Positions 23,131 to 33,945 of a DNA stretch of 64,000 nucleotides are shown one piece after another. Each line of letters begins with the position of its first letter. Position 1 is the first letter of the stretch. This stretch comes from Apricaphanius iberus (lineage: Eukaryota; Chordata; Actinopteri; Cyprinodontiformes; Aphaniidae), in the NCBI GenBank assembly GCA_028564705.1, contig JAPXFQ010002688.1, positions 620,001 to 684,000 of the forward strand, in the 5' to 3' direction. Both the position numbers and the translations under genes were made by a program. Below the pieces are notes generated by a model. The model saw only the letters and a list, made by a program, of their open reading frames with translations. It ran no database searches and was not told where the DNA came from.

Positions 23131-24538
23131 TTAAACACAGTAAAATAAAAATAAAAAAAACTTAGAAAACGTTCACTTACTTTTATTAATGAAAGATATT
23201 TTCTTCTCTGCCATCAGTGTTTGACTCTTAATGCAAATCTGCGCGGAGACAGCTAGTAAAGCCGTTCCATAGCTAGAACATTGGTAATGGGATTAACCTC
23301 CCTGTCATCTCACTTTGTCCTGTGTGACATAAAACGTCTGGCCTCTTGCACATCATCTACAAGGGAAACCTTTTCTAGTGTTTAAATTCTAGGTGGAACT
23401 TATTTACTGATTCTTCAAGTTGAAGACAAATAAAGTAAATTTCAAAAAATTTATTTAACAGAATGTGATACAGGGACCTCTGTTGTCCGTCCTAAGAGCT
23501 GAATCCTACAAAAACAGTACTTTAAAGAAGCTGATCTTAAACTTTGGCTTTCAGTTTTTTTTCAAATGGGAGAGTGTTTCCACTTTCATCCAAAGTTGCA
23601 CAATGTTCTTTTTCACATAAATCAGGAATAAACAGCTTCAGTGTTATGTAAGGAGCTGGTAAAACGGGGTCAGGAGTTTGTTCATTTTTCAGCACATCTG
23701 ACTTTCCAAAACACACTGCACTGACAGATAATAGAGCTGCTGATCCCACAAAACAAATAAATGTATTATATATTTCATTTTGAGCTGCCCACTTCTATTT
23801 CATGATACTGCTTCACATCCCGGTCACTGCTGGCTAAATTTAGTTGATGCTTGGCAAAAGTCCCAAGATAATAAGGATTACTTGCCTCTCTTAGATGGTA
23901 TTTAAGGGTTGTATCTAAAGGTAGAGCATTATTTTTAGGAGACCTTACTAGCAATATGACATTTTAATTAGAGTCCAAATTAAGGTCAGTGTTGGCTAGT
24001 GAAATATCGCTAAAAAAAATCAGTCCCCTAGTTGCAGTAATATTAACAAAAGAGCAAAAACATTAATTTTTTTCCCCTTCTGGTTTTAGATGTAGTTCTT
24101 CTCCATATTTTACCTCTTATCTTAGCTAATTTAACTTACAATGGCATGAGCCTACTTACATAATCTAAATAAAAAATATAAATATGCATTTCTGTGAGAA
24201 CTTTTTTTCATGGTTTGAAATTACATAAGAAGCCATTGGCAGCCTTTTTAGAACAGCACAAAGCTTCATTTCATAAAAAGTATTAAGCTGTTATAGACCC
24301 TTAACATTCTAATCAAGCACATCCAGAAATGAATGTTGAAAAAAAATCCTCTTAAAATAAGTTTAAAGGCCAAGAAGCATAAGATTCGCTTCACTGAAAT
24401 ACAACATCCCATAATGGGATGATGGTGAGCATCACAGTTCATGATCTTTAACCTATTGGTCAACTTAGTCCAACTAAAGTAAAGAGAAACAGCTATAAAG
24501 TTACATTTTAGATAAATTATTAAAGTAGAAATTCTTAC
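23131..24538. other. nim1k 5' intron, nothing further recognised
   Basis: AT-rich intronic sequence. Frames at 23537-23749 and 24266-24463 have no recognisable domain. Confidence 0.35.
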
Positions 24539-24560
24539 CAGGGAGTTGTGGGTCCTTCAT
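24539..24560 (-). CDS. nim1k: Probable nim1k upstream coding exon (N-terminal extension)
   Basis: On the minus strand an ATG at 24558-24560 is followed by seven codons (MKDPQLP plus one base) and a strong donor CTG|GTAAGAAT. Joined to the acceptor at 22055 the frame stays open: GIKTRLWPKPK then the MSRNP start. This would give a 448-residue protein. The transcribed exon probably extends to about 24620. Alternatively it is only 5' UTR and translation starts at 22023. Inference from splice signals only. Confidence 0.5.
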
Positions 24561-24928
24561 GTCTGTCCCTGAGGCTTTACCACCTGACTGTGACCAAACA
24601 TGTGAATAGAGCTTCAGAGGACTAATTCACTCCTCACAATCCTATTAATACGATGTACTGGTGGACGGCTCATTATCTCCCCTGGCACAAACTGACCTCA
24701 TAAAACTGCTGAAAACTTACATCTAGAGTTTAGAGCAACCATACGTGCACGTGCATGTAGATTATAGTGTGTATACTACAGCTGTAATGTTAGAATTTAA
24801 ATGTTAGTTAACCTGTACATATTTTAGTGAGCTGGATAAAACTTAATTCAGAGTTTGAAAAAAATGATTAATGAAAAAACTCAAAACATGGTAAATAACT
24901 GATTACATACGTCCACTAAATTAAAAAT

Positions 24929-25012
24929 CTGAAATATATCTATATCTATATATCTATATATAGGTAAATCCAATTGAGATTTGTTTGTAAAATAATATAT
25001 ATATATATATGT
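24929..25012. repeat. AT microsatellite cluster
   Basis: Interrupted (TA)n and (TATC)n runs at 24935-24963 and 24993-25010, lying between the nim1k 5' exon and pole4. Confidence 0.7.
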
Positions 25013-25599
25013 TCACAGTAAACTGAGTTTGAGCTATTTTGGAAAGGAGTATGGAAATAATGTCTTTCTTGATACCATGCTACTTAGACTTTCCTTTGCA
25101 AAAGTAAAAAAAAAAAATAAAAAAAAATATATATTAATCAATTAAATGCACTCATTCTGATCATTTCTGTTTTTGTCTTTGTCACACAGATATTACTGCT
25201 GTTATATACTCATAACATTCACTCTGAGAAAGGTGGAATACATTTACCTAACCTTTGAATATATCCCAAATTACATAATGCTCAATATTTCTTATTCACG
25301 GGCTCTTGTGGTTTTGCTGCAACCACTATTCAAGGGCTTAACAAGACATGATATGTCTATGTTAACAAGTACTACTTGCTTCAGCTTGTTTCTATTGCCC
25401 TCCGGTGGACAAATGATGAAGTGACTTTAATAAATTAATTCAATTAAATTTATTTTCTACTTGACACAAACAATGGGCTTTAACCCTGAGATTATATATA
25501 AAATGAAACTAAAGTGCCATATTTAGATAAAAATGCCTGAATCCTAAAATTGCTACAGCATGCGTCCTCGCTGGCGGTTACATGACTCTAAGGGCATTC

Positions 25600-25815
25600 C
25601 ATTTCAGCCAATAGGCTTTCCCTAATTCTCAGCTGTCCAATCAGCGACGGGAATTTAATGGCGGTGCTTTACGTGGCGGACCAATAAGGGGGGGTTATTG
25701 ACGTCCAAACCGGAAGCACATGCTGGCTGGCGCGCTGGTAGAGATGTTATGATGTAGCAACTCTTCCAAGCGGAGTTGTTTTTAGCACACATAACGTTGT
25801 GATCATCATCATAGA
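25600..25815 (+). promoter_or_regulatory. pole4 promoter with three CCAAT boxes
   Basis: GC-richer than its surroundings, with CpGs and CCAAT motifs at 25608-25612, 25637-25641 and 25681-25685, spaced 29 and 44 bp. No TATA box is evident. Clustered CCAAT boxes of this kind are classical NF-Y sites in replication and cell-cycle genes, which fits a polymerase epsilon subunit. The start codon follows at 25816. The region also faces the nim1k 5' exon about 1.1 kb upstream on the other strand. Confidence 0.6.
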
Positions 25816-26061
25816 ATGGCAGCTACCGTAGAAGCGCCAGTCCCAGCTGAGCAGGACCCGGCGCTGTGTGGGACTGAGGAGGAGAACCACGGGGCGGAGG
25901 TGGAGGAGAGGAGCCTGCAGCAGACATGCTCCACCGGGCCCGCCGTGCCGCACAGCCGCCTGTCCAAACTCCCGCTAGCCCGCATCAAAGCACTGATGAA
26001 GACGGACCCGGACGTGTCCCTCGCCAGCCAGGAGTCCGTGTTCATCATCGCTAAAGCCACG
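25816..26061 (+). CDS. pole4: pole4 coding exon 1
   Basis: Residues 1-82: acidic N-terminus and the first histone-fold helices (LPLARIKAL, SLASQESVFIIAKAT). Ends in phase 0 before GTACAG. Confidence 0.95.
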
Positions 26062-28204
26062 GTACAGTTACACCTTCAGGGAATGGAGAGCAGTCACATC
26101 CTTACCAAGGCTGTATGAAATATGCTGCTGAATATAGTGCAACAATCTTATGGCTTTTATTAAATAATAGAGATAACATACACACAGCGTGATATATTGA
26201 AATCATTTTATTTATGTCATTTTGGTTACTATGACTTAAGTCCAATGAAAACCAAGGTCATCATTTCATAAAGTTAATACAATTATTATGGATAAAGAAG
26301 TGCTATGTTTTGACCTATAGTATCATGGGTAGGACTACTGGCTGGACATCTTTTTTAGCACAGTAGCCAAGCCTTGTGCTCCCCCAGAGCCAAGTTCCCC
26401 CTTACTAAAATGTGTTGATTCTCTAAATGTAGAATGTACAACTGATATATAATGTGTGTGTGTGTGCATAGACATGAAAATTAATAACCAATCTGAAAAT
26501 AAGTTTAAAAAAAATACATTTTAAATAAACCTTCCTTTATTATAACAAAAACTAGAGATATTTTGAATAAATCATCTTTAAACAGACATTCAAACAAAAC
26601 ACAAAAAACCCCTCAACATATCAGTTATACTTTGGTTTCATCATTCAACTTATCTTTAATGAGAGCCTGAGCTTGGTTATCTTTGGTAAGCTCTGATAGA
26701 TCCTGTCTGTTTATTTGCTGATTTTAAAATTCATTTGGCATAACATAACCCAGCCACAATTTTATTAAGATGCCTTTTTTACCAGAATTAATGTTATTGA
26801 ATGACTGATACCCATCATTTTCAAAATAAAAATGTTTTCACATACCTCCTATAATGTGGCCACATACCAGTAGGGGTTTGTGTACCCTTGGGTGGGAATC
26901 ACTGGTCTAGCACATGGTCATTATCATCCTTTTCAAGGAGGATACGCCCCTTAAGGTCATTACTAAAGAAGCTGGTTGTTCAGAGTGCTCTACCAGTTTA
27001 CAGTAATGAAAGTTGAGTGGAAGGAAAAAGTGTGGTTGCAAAAGGTGAAAAAGCAAAGAAGTTCAGAATATGTGCCTGTGAAAATAGCTTATATTAATCT
27101 TATACAGTCTTTCATCTATTCTTTATTACATTTTTTGCTTTCTAAAAATGTATATTTGTATAGAGGGATCAATACCATGGTAAGATTTTGATCTGAACTG
27201 AAGATAGACGGTGGCTCTTTGAAAAAACAAAAAAAACAATTCAAACTACATAAATGGCTAAGAAAATATGTTTGCAGGTTTAACATTTGTAATTTTTATT
27301 AATCTCTTCTAGGAGTTGTTTGTTGAGATGATTGCCAAAGATGCTCTTGTATACGCCCAACAAGGAAAGAGGAAAACCTTGCAAAGAAAAGACTTGGGTA
27401 AGTGCTGTGACTGGTATTGTAATGCTTTTGGACAGTGAACATTGAAGCATCATAATAAGTACCTTGTGTTTTTGTTTAAATATTCCACCCCTAAGTGAAA
27501 TTTAGCATGTTGCCAATCTCCCCGGAGTTTGTGGGGGGTGGGGCTTCAGATCACCTGTATCAAATAACTGGATAATTAGTAGGAGTCTGAAAGTTCAGCT
27601 TGGTGATGAAGAGGCTGTTCTGTTATTTAAGTTAAACTTGTTGGACCAGGGACATATCTAATAGCCATGAAGGACTAGAGTTTGATACCTCTGTTCTGAG
27701 GTTTCGGCACAGCCCACTGCATTAGTTTTAGTCATTTGGATGGAGTTAGGCTATTACTTTCTGTGTGCTGTAGAAAAACAATATATTGCATTAGGGCTGT
27801 GTACTTTAAGAATAGCATCTCTCATAAAGGAATCCACTTTCCCAAATCTGGCAGTTTTCATTGTATTTTTCATGTTATTTTTCTTATCATGACAAAGGTT
27901 TAAGCAGTTCCAGTGTTTTTGTAAACTGTATTTTACAGTGTAGTAGACTGATAAAAATAATTGATTTAAAATGTTAAAACATAGATGTAATGTTTCGTTC
28001 CTACAGACAATGCTATTGAAGCCATAGACGAGTTTGCTTTCCTGGAAGGTAAGCTTTGATCAGACAGTGCACAAATCAGTTTATCACTCAGATATTGGTT
28101 AAATTCCTCTAATCACTAATTTTAATTTGAACAATACCACATTTCCATACCTAAAAGATTTCCTCCTGTGTCCTTCTATTTCGTCTGCAGGCACACTAGA
28201 TTAA
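25816..28204 (+). CDS. pole4: DNA polymerase epsilon subunit 4
   Basis: Coding exons 25816-26061, 27313-27397, 28007-28048 and 28191-28204 join in frame to 128 residues; human POLE4 has 117. After an acidic, low-complexity N-terminus (1-45) comes the histone fold, LSKLPLARIKALMKTDPDV (49-67) to the C-terminal DEFAFLEGTLD, nearly identical to vertebrate POLE4. POLE4 pairs with POLE3 as an H2A/H2B-like dimer in the DNA polymerase epsilon holoenzyme, binding double-stranded DNA and histones in the nucleus. All introns are GT-AG with good consensus (ACG|GTACAG, TTGG|GTAAGT, GAAG|GTAAGC). The start is the only ATG giving the full N-terminus and sits just after the CCAAT-rich promoter. No sign of decay. 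Confidence 0.96.
26880..26920 (-). mobile_element. hAT-like terminus fragment in pole4 intron 1
   Basis: GTGTACCCTTGGGTGGGAATCACTGGTCTAG resembles the complement of a hAT end of the type CAGTGATTCCCAACC...GGGGTAC. No partner end was identified. Confidence 0.3.
27313..27397 (+). CDS. pole4: pole4 coding exon 2
   Basis: Encodes ELFVEMIAKDALVYAQQG and KRKTLQRKDL plus one base. Acceptor TCTTCTAG, donor GTAAGT. The KRKTLQ basic segment is nearly invariant in the family. Confidence 0.95.
27500..27700. repeat. MITE-like repeat fragment in pole4 intron 2
   Basis: The segment ends GAAGGACTAGAGTTTGATACCTCTG. A related terminus, ATGACTGAAGTTTGACACCGCTG, appears at about 31295, and an inverted variant GGATGTCAAACTC at about 31427. 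These look like ends of one dispersed family; boundaries and class are unknown. Confidence 0.35.
28007..28048 (+). CDS. pole4: pole4 coding exon 3
   Basis: A 42-bp exon encoding DNAIEAIDEFAFLE plus one base, between CTACAG and GTAAGC. Confidence 0.93.
28191..28204 (+). CDS. pole4: pole4 coding exon 4 (terminal)
   Basis: Only 14 coding bases completing G-T-L-D and TAA after the acceptor TCTGCAG. The GTLD end is the conserved POLE4 C-terminus. 3' UTR follows; AATAAA at 28856-28861 is a possible poly(A) signal. Confidence 0.9.
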
Positions 28205-30360
28205 GGACTCCTTTACAAGACCAGTGAGGATGTTATTTCTGCCATCATCAAAGAACATTTTTTTGCAGAAGCAGCGCTCTGGAAACTTTCTGGCACATTT
28301 CTTGGGCAAACTCACATATTCAGTGTTTATTGACAGCTTGTAGAAGTAGCTGACCCATTTGGATTACTTTTAACTGTAATGTGTATATTATTCTGTAAAT
28401 ATCTGGGAAATGCTACAATACATTGTAATACATTTTTTGCTTTAAACAGATTTCTATAAGCATCAGTTCTTTGTAATTCCCCGGCGTCTTTCAAAAAAGT
28501 ATAAGCTGAAATGTTAGCTCCCTGATTCATGCAAGAAAAAAATATATTTTGTGAATCAAACATACTATAGCTGAGGTCTGTGGAGCTTAGATCCTCTTGG
28601 TTCTCTTGCCATATCCTGGAGATGTCTGTGTGCTCATGGAGCCATTTTGTTAGGTGAGCCAGCCCTAACAAAATCCAGAATTGTTCCATGTTTTTTATTT
28701 TTTTGTGGACAATCTGCCAAATCTTTATTCAGAGTTAAAAAATGTAGAGGTCCAAAAGGAAGACTAAAACTGAATTCAAACTACATTGTTAACTGGCAGT
28801 AACGACTAAGCTTAATAGACTGTGTTAACATGAATATAACGGTTATTGGGAGAAAAATAAAATTTAGGTTAACTATTTCCAGACAGTTATGTTTGTTATG
28901 ACCTCTGTTATGTTTATCAGGCATAAACACTCTTCTTCTCGTGTTTATTGGTGGATAGCAAGCCAAGCTGTGCTTTTCTTCATGGTCAAGTACATTTAAT
29001 TTTACTGCCTTGTGTTTTTGGAGCCCCTTCACTGCAATCTGCTGTAATACAGATAACGACGCAGGCAGTTCGAAAGGATTGTTTTATTATTATTTTTTTA
29101 TGAAGTACACAGCAGAAAAATACCTAAGTCTGAACCTCGGTGTCTTGACTGGTAGATAAGGCCTTTATAATGGCTCTTTATGTGCTGGAACCTTTAAAAG
29201 GGCTTTGTTTTAATCCTTTCCAACCTGATGGCTGTTTACTTTGCATTTCTTTAGACTGTGGGAAGATGTTGATTCTTTTTTTTTTTGTCTTTCAGATCTT
29301 TTCACCTACTTCATGTTGAATAGCTTCAGTTTATAAGTATTTTGGCTGTATAGGTTTTTGCGGCTATATTTAACAAGTGGAGAAAGCACTTTTCCGCACA
29401 TAAGGTTAAGTTGGTTTGGACATTCTTTTCCCTTAAAAAATTAAATCATCACTTAAATAATGCGGTTATCTTTTTCAAATATTGAAGTTCATTGTAAGGG
29501 GTAAGTTTTATCTGTAGGGGGCAAATATGAAGGGGTGTCTGCAGTCCTCAAAAGCTAGCATCCTGCATGCTTAAGTTTCTCTTGGTTTAGCACACCTGAA
29601 TCAAATTAATGTTTTATTACCAGGCCTCTGTAGAAGTTGATGACATACTGAGGAAGTAATACAGCCATTTAAACATGTTGCTTTGTTTGTTTTTATAAAA
29701 AATAATTAGGACTGGTTCAAAACATCTACCTCGGGGTAACTGTTTTAAATAAGTGGATGTTTTTGATTAGCGAGAACATTTTCCACTTTATTAGGTGATC
29801 ACAGTCAGATGTTATGTTAATTATTCAGGCTCATGTCTAGCAGTTTATGGCATGAGTTTGTATGTTCCTTAGTGCCCTTCCTGTTTGGGTAGGTATCAGA
29901 CTGTGGAGGAATGACAAAAATAAACATTTGGGTGTTTGCAGATTCAGTGTGAAAAGGACAGGTATGCCTGTACTGTCTTTTGCATAGCTATACATAAACA
30001 AATAAATTGAATACCAAGAAATGGCAGTGTAATGTTAAGTAACTTATACATTGATGTGTAAACTTTTAAACGATTCCAAATTCCTTTGAACTTTGCACAC
30101 TTCTATCCAAGTCTTTGCAATATCCTTGACGGCACGTGATGCAGTGTGTACTTAATGAAATATATAAAGTGAAAGAGGATAAAAGAAGAATCAGGCCTAA
30201 AGCCTACAGAAAATAGATTAAAAAGTACCTCAAAGGTTGTGTTTTTAAAAAATACTGTGGGGTGGGGGATCCTCTGAAGACTTAACATGATTCTCTTTGT
30301 CAGTTCTTTAGAGCCGGTGTTGTGCAACTCTAACGTGATTCTCTACTTCACTAGCCTGGA
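28205..30360. other. pole4 3' UTR and intergenic sequence
   Basis: The pole4 3' UTR probably ends near 28880 or near 29940 (AATAAA at 28856, and another at about 29920). The rest shows no exon. The 120-codon minus frame at 28327-28689 lies opposite the UTR and has no recognisable domain. Confidence 0.35.
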
Positions 30361-30670
30361 CCACGCCACAGATTGAATGAACGATTTGCAGGCAAGAATG
30401 AAGCTACGAGTTTAGAATTTAAACAGTTTATTGAAGGCATGGAGGAACGAATGGTCTGGGTGAGGTGTCGTCGGAGACCCGGCGGAAGACTCAGTGTGGG
30501 GGCGAAGTCTTCAGGAAAAGACGTCTTTCCGAGCCTGCTCAGGACCCCCCCAGACAAGACCTAGAAGAGAGAGATGTTAGAAGGGTGGTACAGGATTGTA
30601 CGAGATCGTGGAACAGGGATGCTGCGAACGGTGGATGCTGCAAACGAAAGGGGGATGGGTTAAGAGGGGT

Positions 30671-30957
30671 GGGTCGGCAAGACCCAGAGAGACAAAGAGG
30701 AGGCGGTTCGCCAGGACCCGGAGAGACAAAGAGGAGGCGGGTCGGCAAGACCCCGAAAGACAAGGAGGAGGCGTGTTGGCAAGACCCAGAGATAGAGAGA
30801 GGAGGCGAGTCGGCAAGACCCGGAGAGAGAAAGAGGAGGCAGGTCGGCAAGACCCGGAGAGAGAAAGAGGAGGCGGGTCGGGGGGACCCGGAGAGAGAAA
30901 GAGGAGGCGGGTCGGCAGGACCCAGAGAGAGGAGGAGGAGGCGGGTCGGCAGGACCA
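30671..30957 (+). repeat. 34-bp GC-rich minisatellite
   Basis: Eight full copies and one partial copy of a 34-bp unit starting GGGTCGGCAAGACCC and continuing GGAGAGAGAAAGAGGAGGC. Copies start at 30671, 30705, 30739, 30773, 30807, 30841, 30875, 30909 and 30943, with a few substitutions each and no length change. Because 34 is not a multiple of three, three frames stay open and give long Arg/Gly/Glu-rich reading frames on both strands; these are by-products of the repeat, not genes. Unique GC-rich sequence flanks the array from about 30360 to 31140. Confidence 0.9.
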
Positions 30958-31139
30958 GGTGACCTAGAGGGATGGTAAGGAAGGGGTAACAGAAACGAAC
31001 AAGACAGAACAGAAGTAAGAGGCAGACGGGGTTTATATGTGTTTCGTGGCGTGATAGGAATGTGAGAGAGGCCGGGGGTACCAGGTGAGGCGAGTTTAGG
31101 GCTGATTAGGATGTGCGAAGCGGGTATGAGGCGTGTCCT

Positions 31140-31984
31140 TGCTCCTGAACTTCAGTCAACTTTAACTCCATCTCAACACACCTGAATGACAAAATGTGGT
31201 CATTAGCATTACCCTGTAGACAGCTGCATTTAGTCACTTGATTAAGATGTTTTACACTTGGAACACGTTGCAAATATTTATTACCTCAGCCCTCGATGAC
31301 TGAAGTTTGACACCGCTGTGGCTAGCTAATCATTAGCTATACAAGTAGCTGGTAGCCGAATCTCTTCAGCAAATCTGACCAAAAATTAGCCTGAAGACAT
31401 GTAGGGTTTAGAATGTTTAGGCCATGGATGTCAAACTCCTTCATCGAGGTTTTGGATGTTTCAACACAGCTGATTCAGATGGTCCAACTCTGTCCTTAGC
31501 ATGTCATAAAGCACTACAGCCAGCTTGCTAATGAACCATCATTTGATTCAGGTGTGTTGAACCAGGAGAATACTTCACATAGGAAGTCCTGAAAACCTAA
31601 TTTGAAAAGTTTGTGGTGTGTTTTATTTTTTTCCAGTTAATTGTAAAGGAATCCAGCATATCCTAAATACAATTTAAGGTCTGATTTTTTTATTTATTTT
31701 TTTCACAGATTTTACTAAAACAAGATTTTTTTTTCCTGTCTTTCTGAACGGCAACAAAAATGCTCCTGAAGTTACAATTTAAAAGGCATTTGCTAAGTTG
31801 ACAGATACTGACAGCATTCTTCTTTTAAATTATTGGAACCTTACATACATATGATTCATAATTTGATCAAGTTGGCAGTAAAGAAAAAAAACACTCCTGA
31901 AATACTTGGGCACTATATTGAAAATGAGTCAAAATCCAAAGAAAAACTTTGAAAGGTACTTGGAAAAGTTGAAGAAAAACAGTT
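31140..31984. other. Intergenic, MITE-like debris
   Basis: No gene. Segments near 31295 and 31427-31560 (GTTTGACACC, GGATGTCAAACTC, TGATTCAGGTGTGTTG) look like pieces of the same dispersed family as 27500-27700. Confidence 0.35.
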
Positions 31985-33418
31985 CAAGACTTGTGGGGCA
32001 AAAAAGTATTTCGTCAGCCACCAATTGTGAAAGTTCTCCCACCTAAAAAGATGACAGAGGCCTGTAATTTTTATTATAAGTACTCGACTGTGAGAGACAA
32101 AATGCAAAAAATAAATCCAGAAAGACCTATTGTATGATTTTTCTAAGAATTTATTTGTATAATCGTACAGAAAATAAGTATTTAGCCACTACAACAGATC
32201 CTCACTCACTCCTCAATGCTCCATTAGTTACCTGTATTAACAGAACTTGTTTGAACTCGTTATCTGTATAAAAAACACCTGTCCACACCTTCAAACAGTT
32301 AGACTCCAACATTGACCATGGTTAAGACCAGAAAGCTGTCCAAGGACACCAGGAGATTGTACATGATTGTACACCTGCACAAGACTGAGATTAGCCAGTC
32401 TATAATAGATGAGCAGATTGGTGAGAACAGATCCACTCTTGGAACAATTATTAGAAAATGGATCAATGACAATCTCCCTCGACCTGGGGCTCCATGCAAG
32501 ACCTCACTGTGTGGGTTAAAAAGGATCTTGAGAATGGCGAGGAAATGGCCCAGAACTACACGCAGAGAACTGGTCAATGGCTTGAAGAGAACTGTGAACA
32601 CAGTAACAAAAGTTATTTGTAACACACCATGTCATAATGCGTTTAAATCCTGCAGTCTCCCTGCTTAAGCTAACACATGTCCAGGCCCATCTAAAGTTTG
32701 CCAGAGATCATCTGGATGGTCCAGAGAAGGATTAGGAGAATTTCATGTGTTTAGATGAGACGAAAATAGACTTTTCTGGTTAAAAACAGCATGTGCCATG
32801 TTTGGAGAGGGAAGAATGCCGAGTTGCATCTCAAGAACACCATGCCCACTGTGAAGCATGGGGGTGGAAACATTATGCTTTAGGGCTACTTTTCTGCAAA
32901 GAGGACAGGGCAACTTATTTTTATTAAGAAAAAGACGAATGAGGCCATGTATCATGAACCTTTGGGCAAAAACCTCATTCCATCAGTGAGAGTTTTTAAG
33001 ATAAAACCTGAATGACAATGATCCTAAACACACCACTCTGGCAACAAAGGAGTAAAGCATTTCAAGGTTCTGGAGTGGCTGAAGTGTCAAGACCTCAATC
33101 CCAGGGGTGGACTGGGACTAATTCAGTCCAGGAATTTGATACCATTCCAGGCCAACCCCAATTAACGTAAAACACCTAAAATGAGCTAGGTTAATTTAAA
33201 ATTCTAAAATAATAAAAAAAATGCTGCCAATGCACCCACATGCAGTTTCTTAATGGAAATTAATTATTTAAAATCATCCACTGTAATTTTCTGCATTTTT
33301 ATTTTAGATTGTCCCTCACAGCTGGAGTACCCTTGATACGAATTACAGACCTCTACATGCTTTGTAAGTGGGAAAAATTCAACAGTGTTTCAAATACTTG
33401 TTCACTCCACTGTATAGT
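31985..33418 (+). mobile_element. Tc1-like transposon remnant (plus), interrupted
   Basis: The left end has GGGGCAAAAAAGTATTTCGTC and CAGCCACCAATTGTG, the right end GTTTCAAATACTTGTTCACTCCACTGTATA, both typical of an abundant fish Tc1 family. A transposase start at about 32318 runs MVKTRKLSKDTRR ... ENRSTLGTIIRKW, the DNA-binding domain, before breaking. Downstream pieces keep CATGGGGGTGGAAACATTATGC, the conserved HGGG(N)IM region. A 150-bp insertion (33103-33260) separates the catalytic part from the right end. Non-functional. Confidence 0.7.
33103..33260 (+). mobile_element. hAT end fragment inserted in Tc1 remnant
   Basis: CAGGGGTGGACTGGGACTAA at 33103 resembles the start of the hAT at 54913 (CAGGGCCGGACTGGGACC). 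It interrupts the Tc1 sequence just after the AAGACCTCAATCC segment of the transposase. The right boundary is approximate and no target duplication could be fixed. Confidence 0.4.
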
Positions 33419-33561
33419 ACCTGCCGTTAGCATTTCTTTGATAGCCAAATAATATTGGTAAAGATTACATAGTTTTATTGTCATATAGCTAAAAACACAG
33501 AGAATACTGACAAAGGCCCACCACTCAGGACAAATTTCTACTTTTAGAAAATGTAAACAAC

Positions 33562-33587
33562 ATTATTATTATTATTATTATTATTAT
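33562..33587. repeat. (ATT)n microsatellite
   Basis: About nine ATT units in a row. Confidence 0.85.
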
Positions 33588-33842
33588 ACCTTTATATATT
33601 ATACCTTTATAGCAGTGAGGTAAAGTGGAAACAACTGAAACAAGAATAAAAAATAAAACACCAGCAAAGATTTAAGCAGGGCCAATAATTAACCTACCTT
33701 TTGATATATTGAAAGTTATCTCAAATAATATCTCAAAAACTAAACTTCAAATCTGTCATATTTTTACATTCTGAGAGAGAAAAGTAAAAAGTAGCTGAAA
33801 AGTTTGATATATAATATGTGTATGGTGTGAAAAACTTATCTT

Positions 33843-33945
33843 ATTAAAAAAATAAAAACCGATACCGATAATTTCTGATATTACATCTTAATGCCGATAT
33901 CGGCCGATAATGACTTCAGGCCGATAATATCGGACATCCCTAATT
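33843..33945 (-). mobile_element. hAT right-end fragment
   Basis: CCGATACCGATAATTTC ... GCCGATATCGGCCGATAAT ... ATCGGACATCCCTAATT is the terminal pattern of a fish hAT family (complement starts TTAGGGATGTCCGAT). No opposite end was found upstream, so the copy is truncated. Confidence 0.5.

Noticed and set aside
28327..28689. 120-codon minus-strand frame downstream of pole4
   Set aside because: It lies opposite the pole4 3' UTR; no domain, no matching splice sites.
30465..30967. Arg/Gly/Glu-rich reading frames of 79-165 codons on both strands
   Set aside because: They are forced by the 34-bp minisatellite, which stays open in several frames; no start context, splice signals or domain.
32299..32625. 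108-codon minus-strand frame
   Set aside because: Antisense shadow of the Tc1 transposase start on the plus strand.
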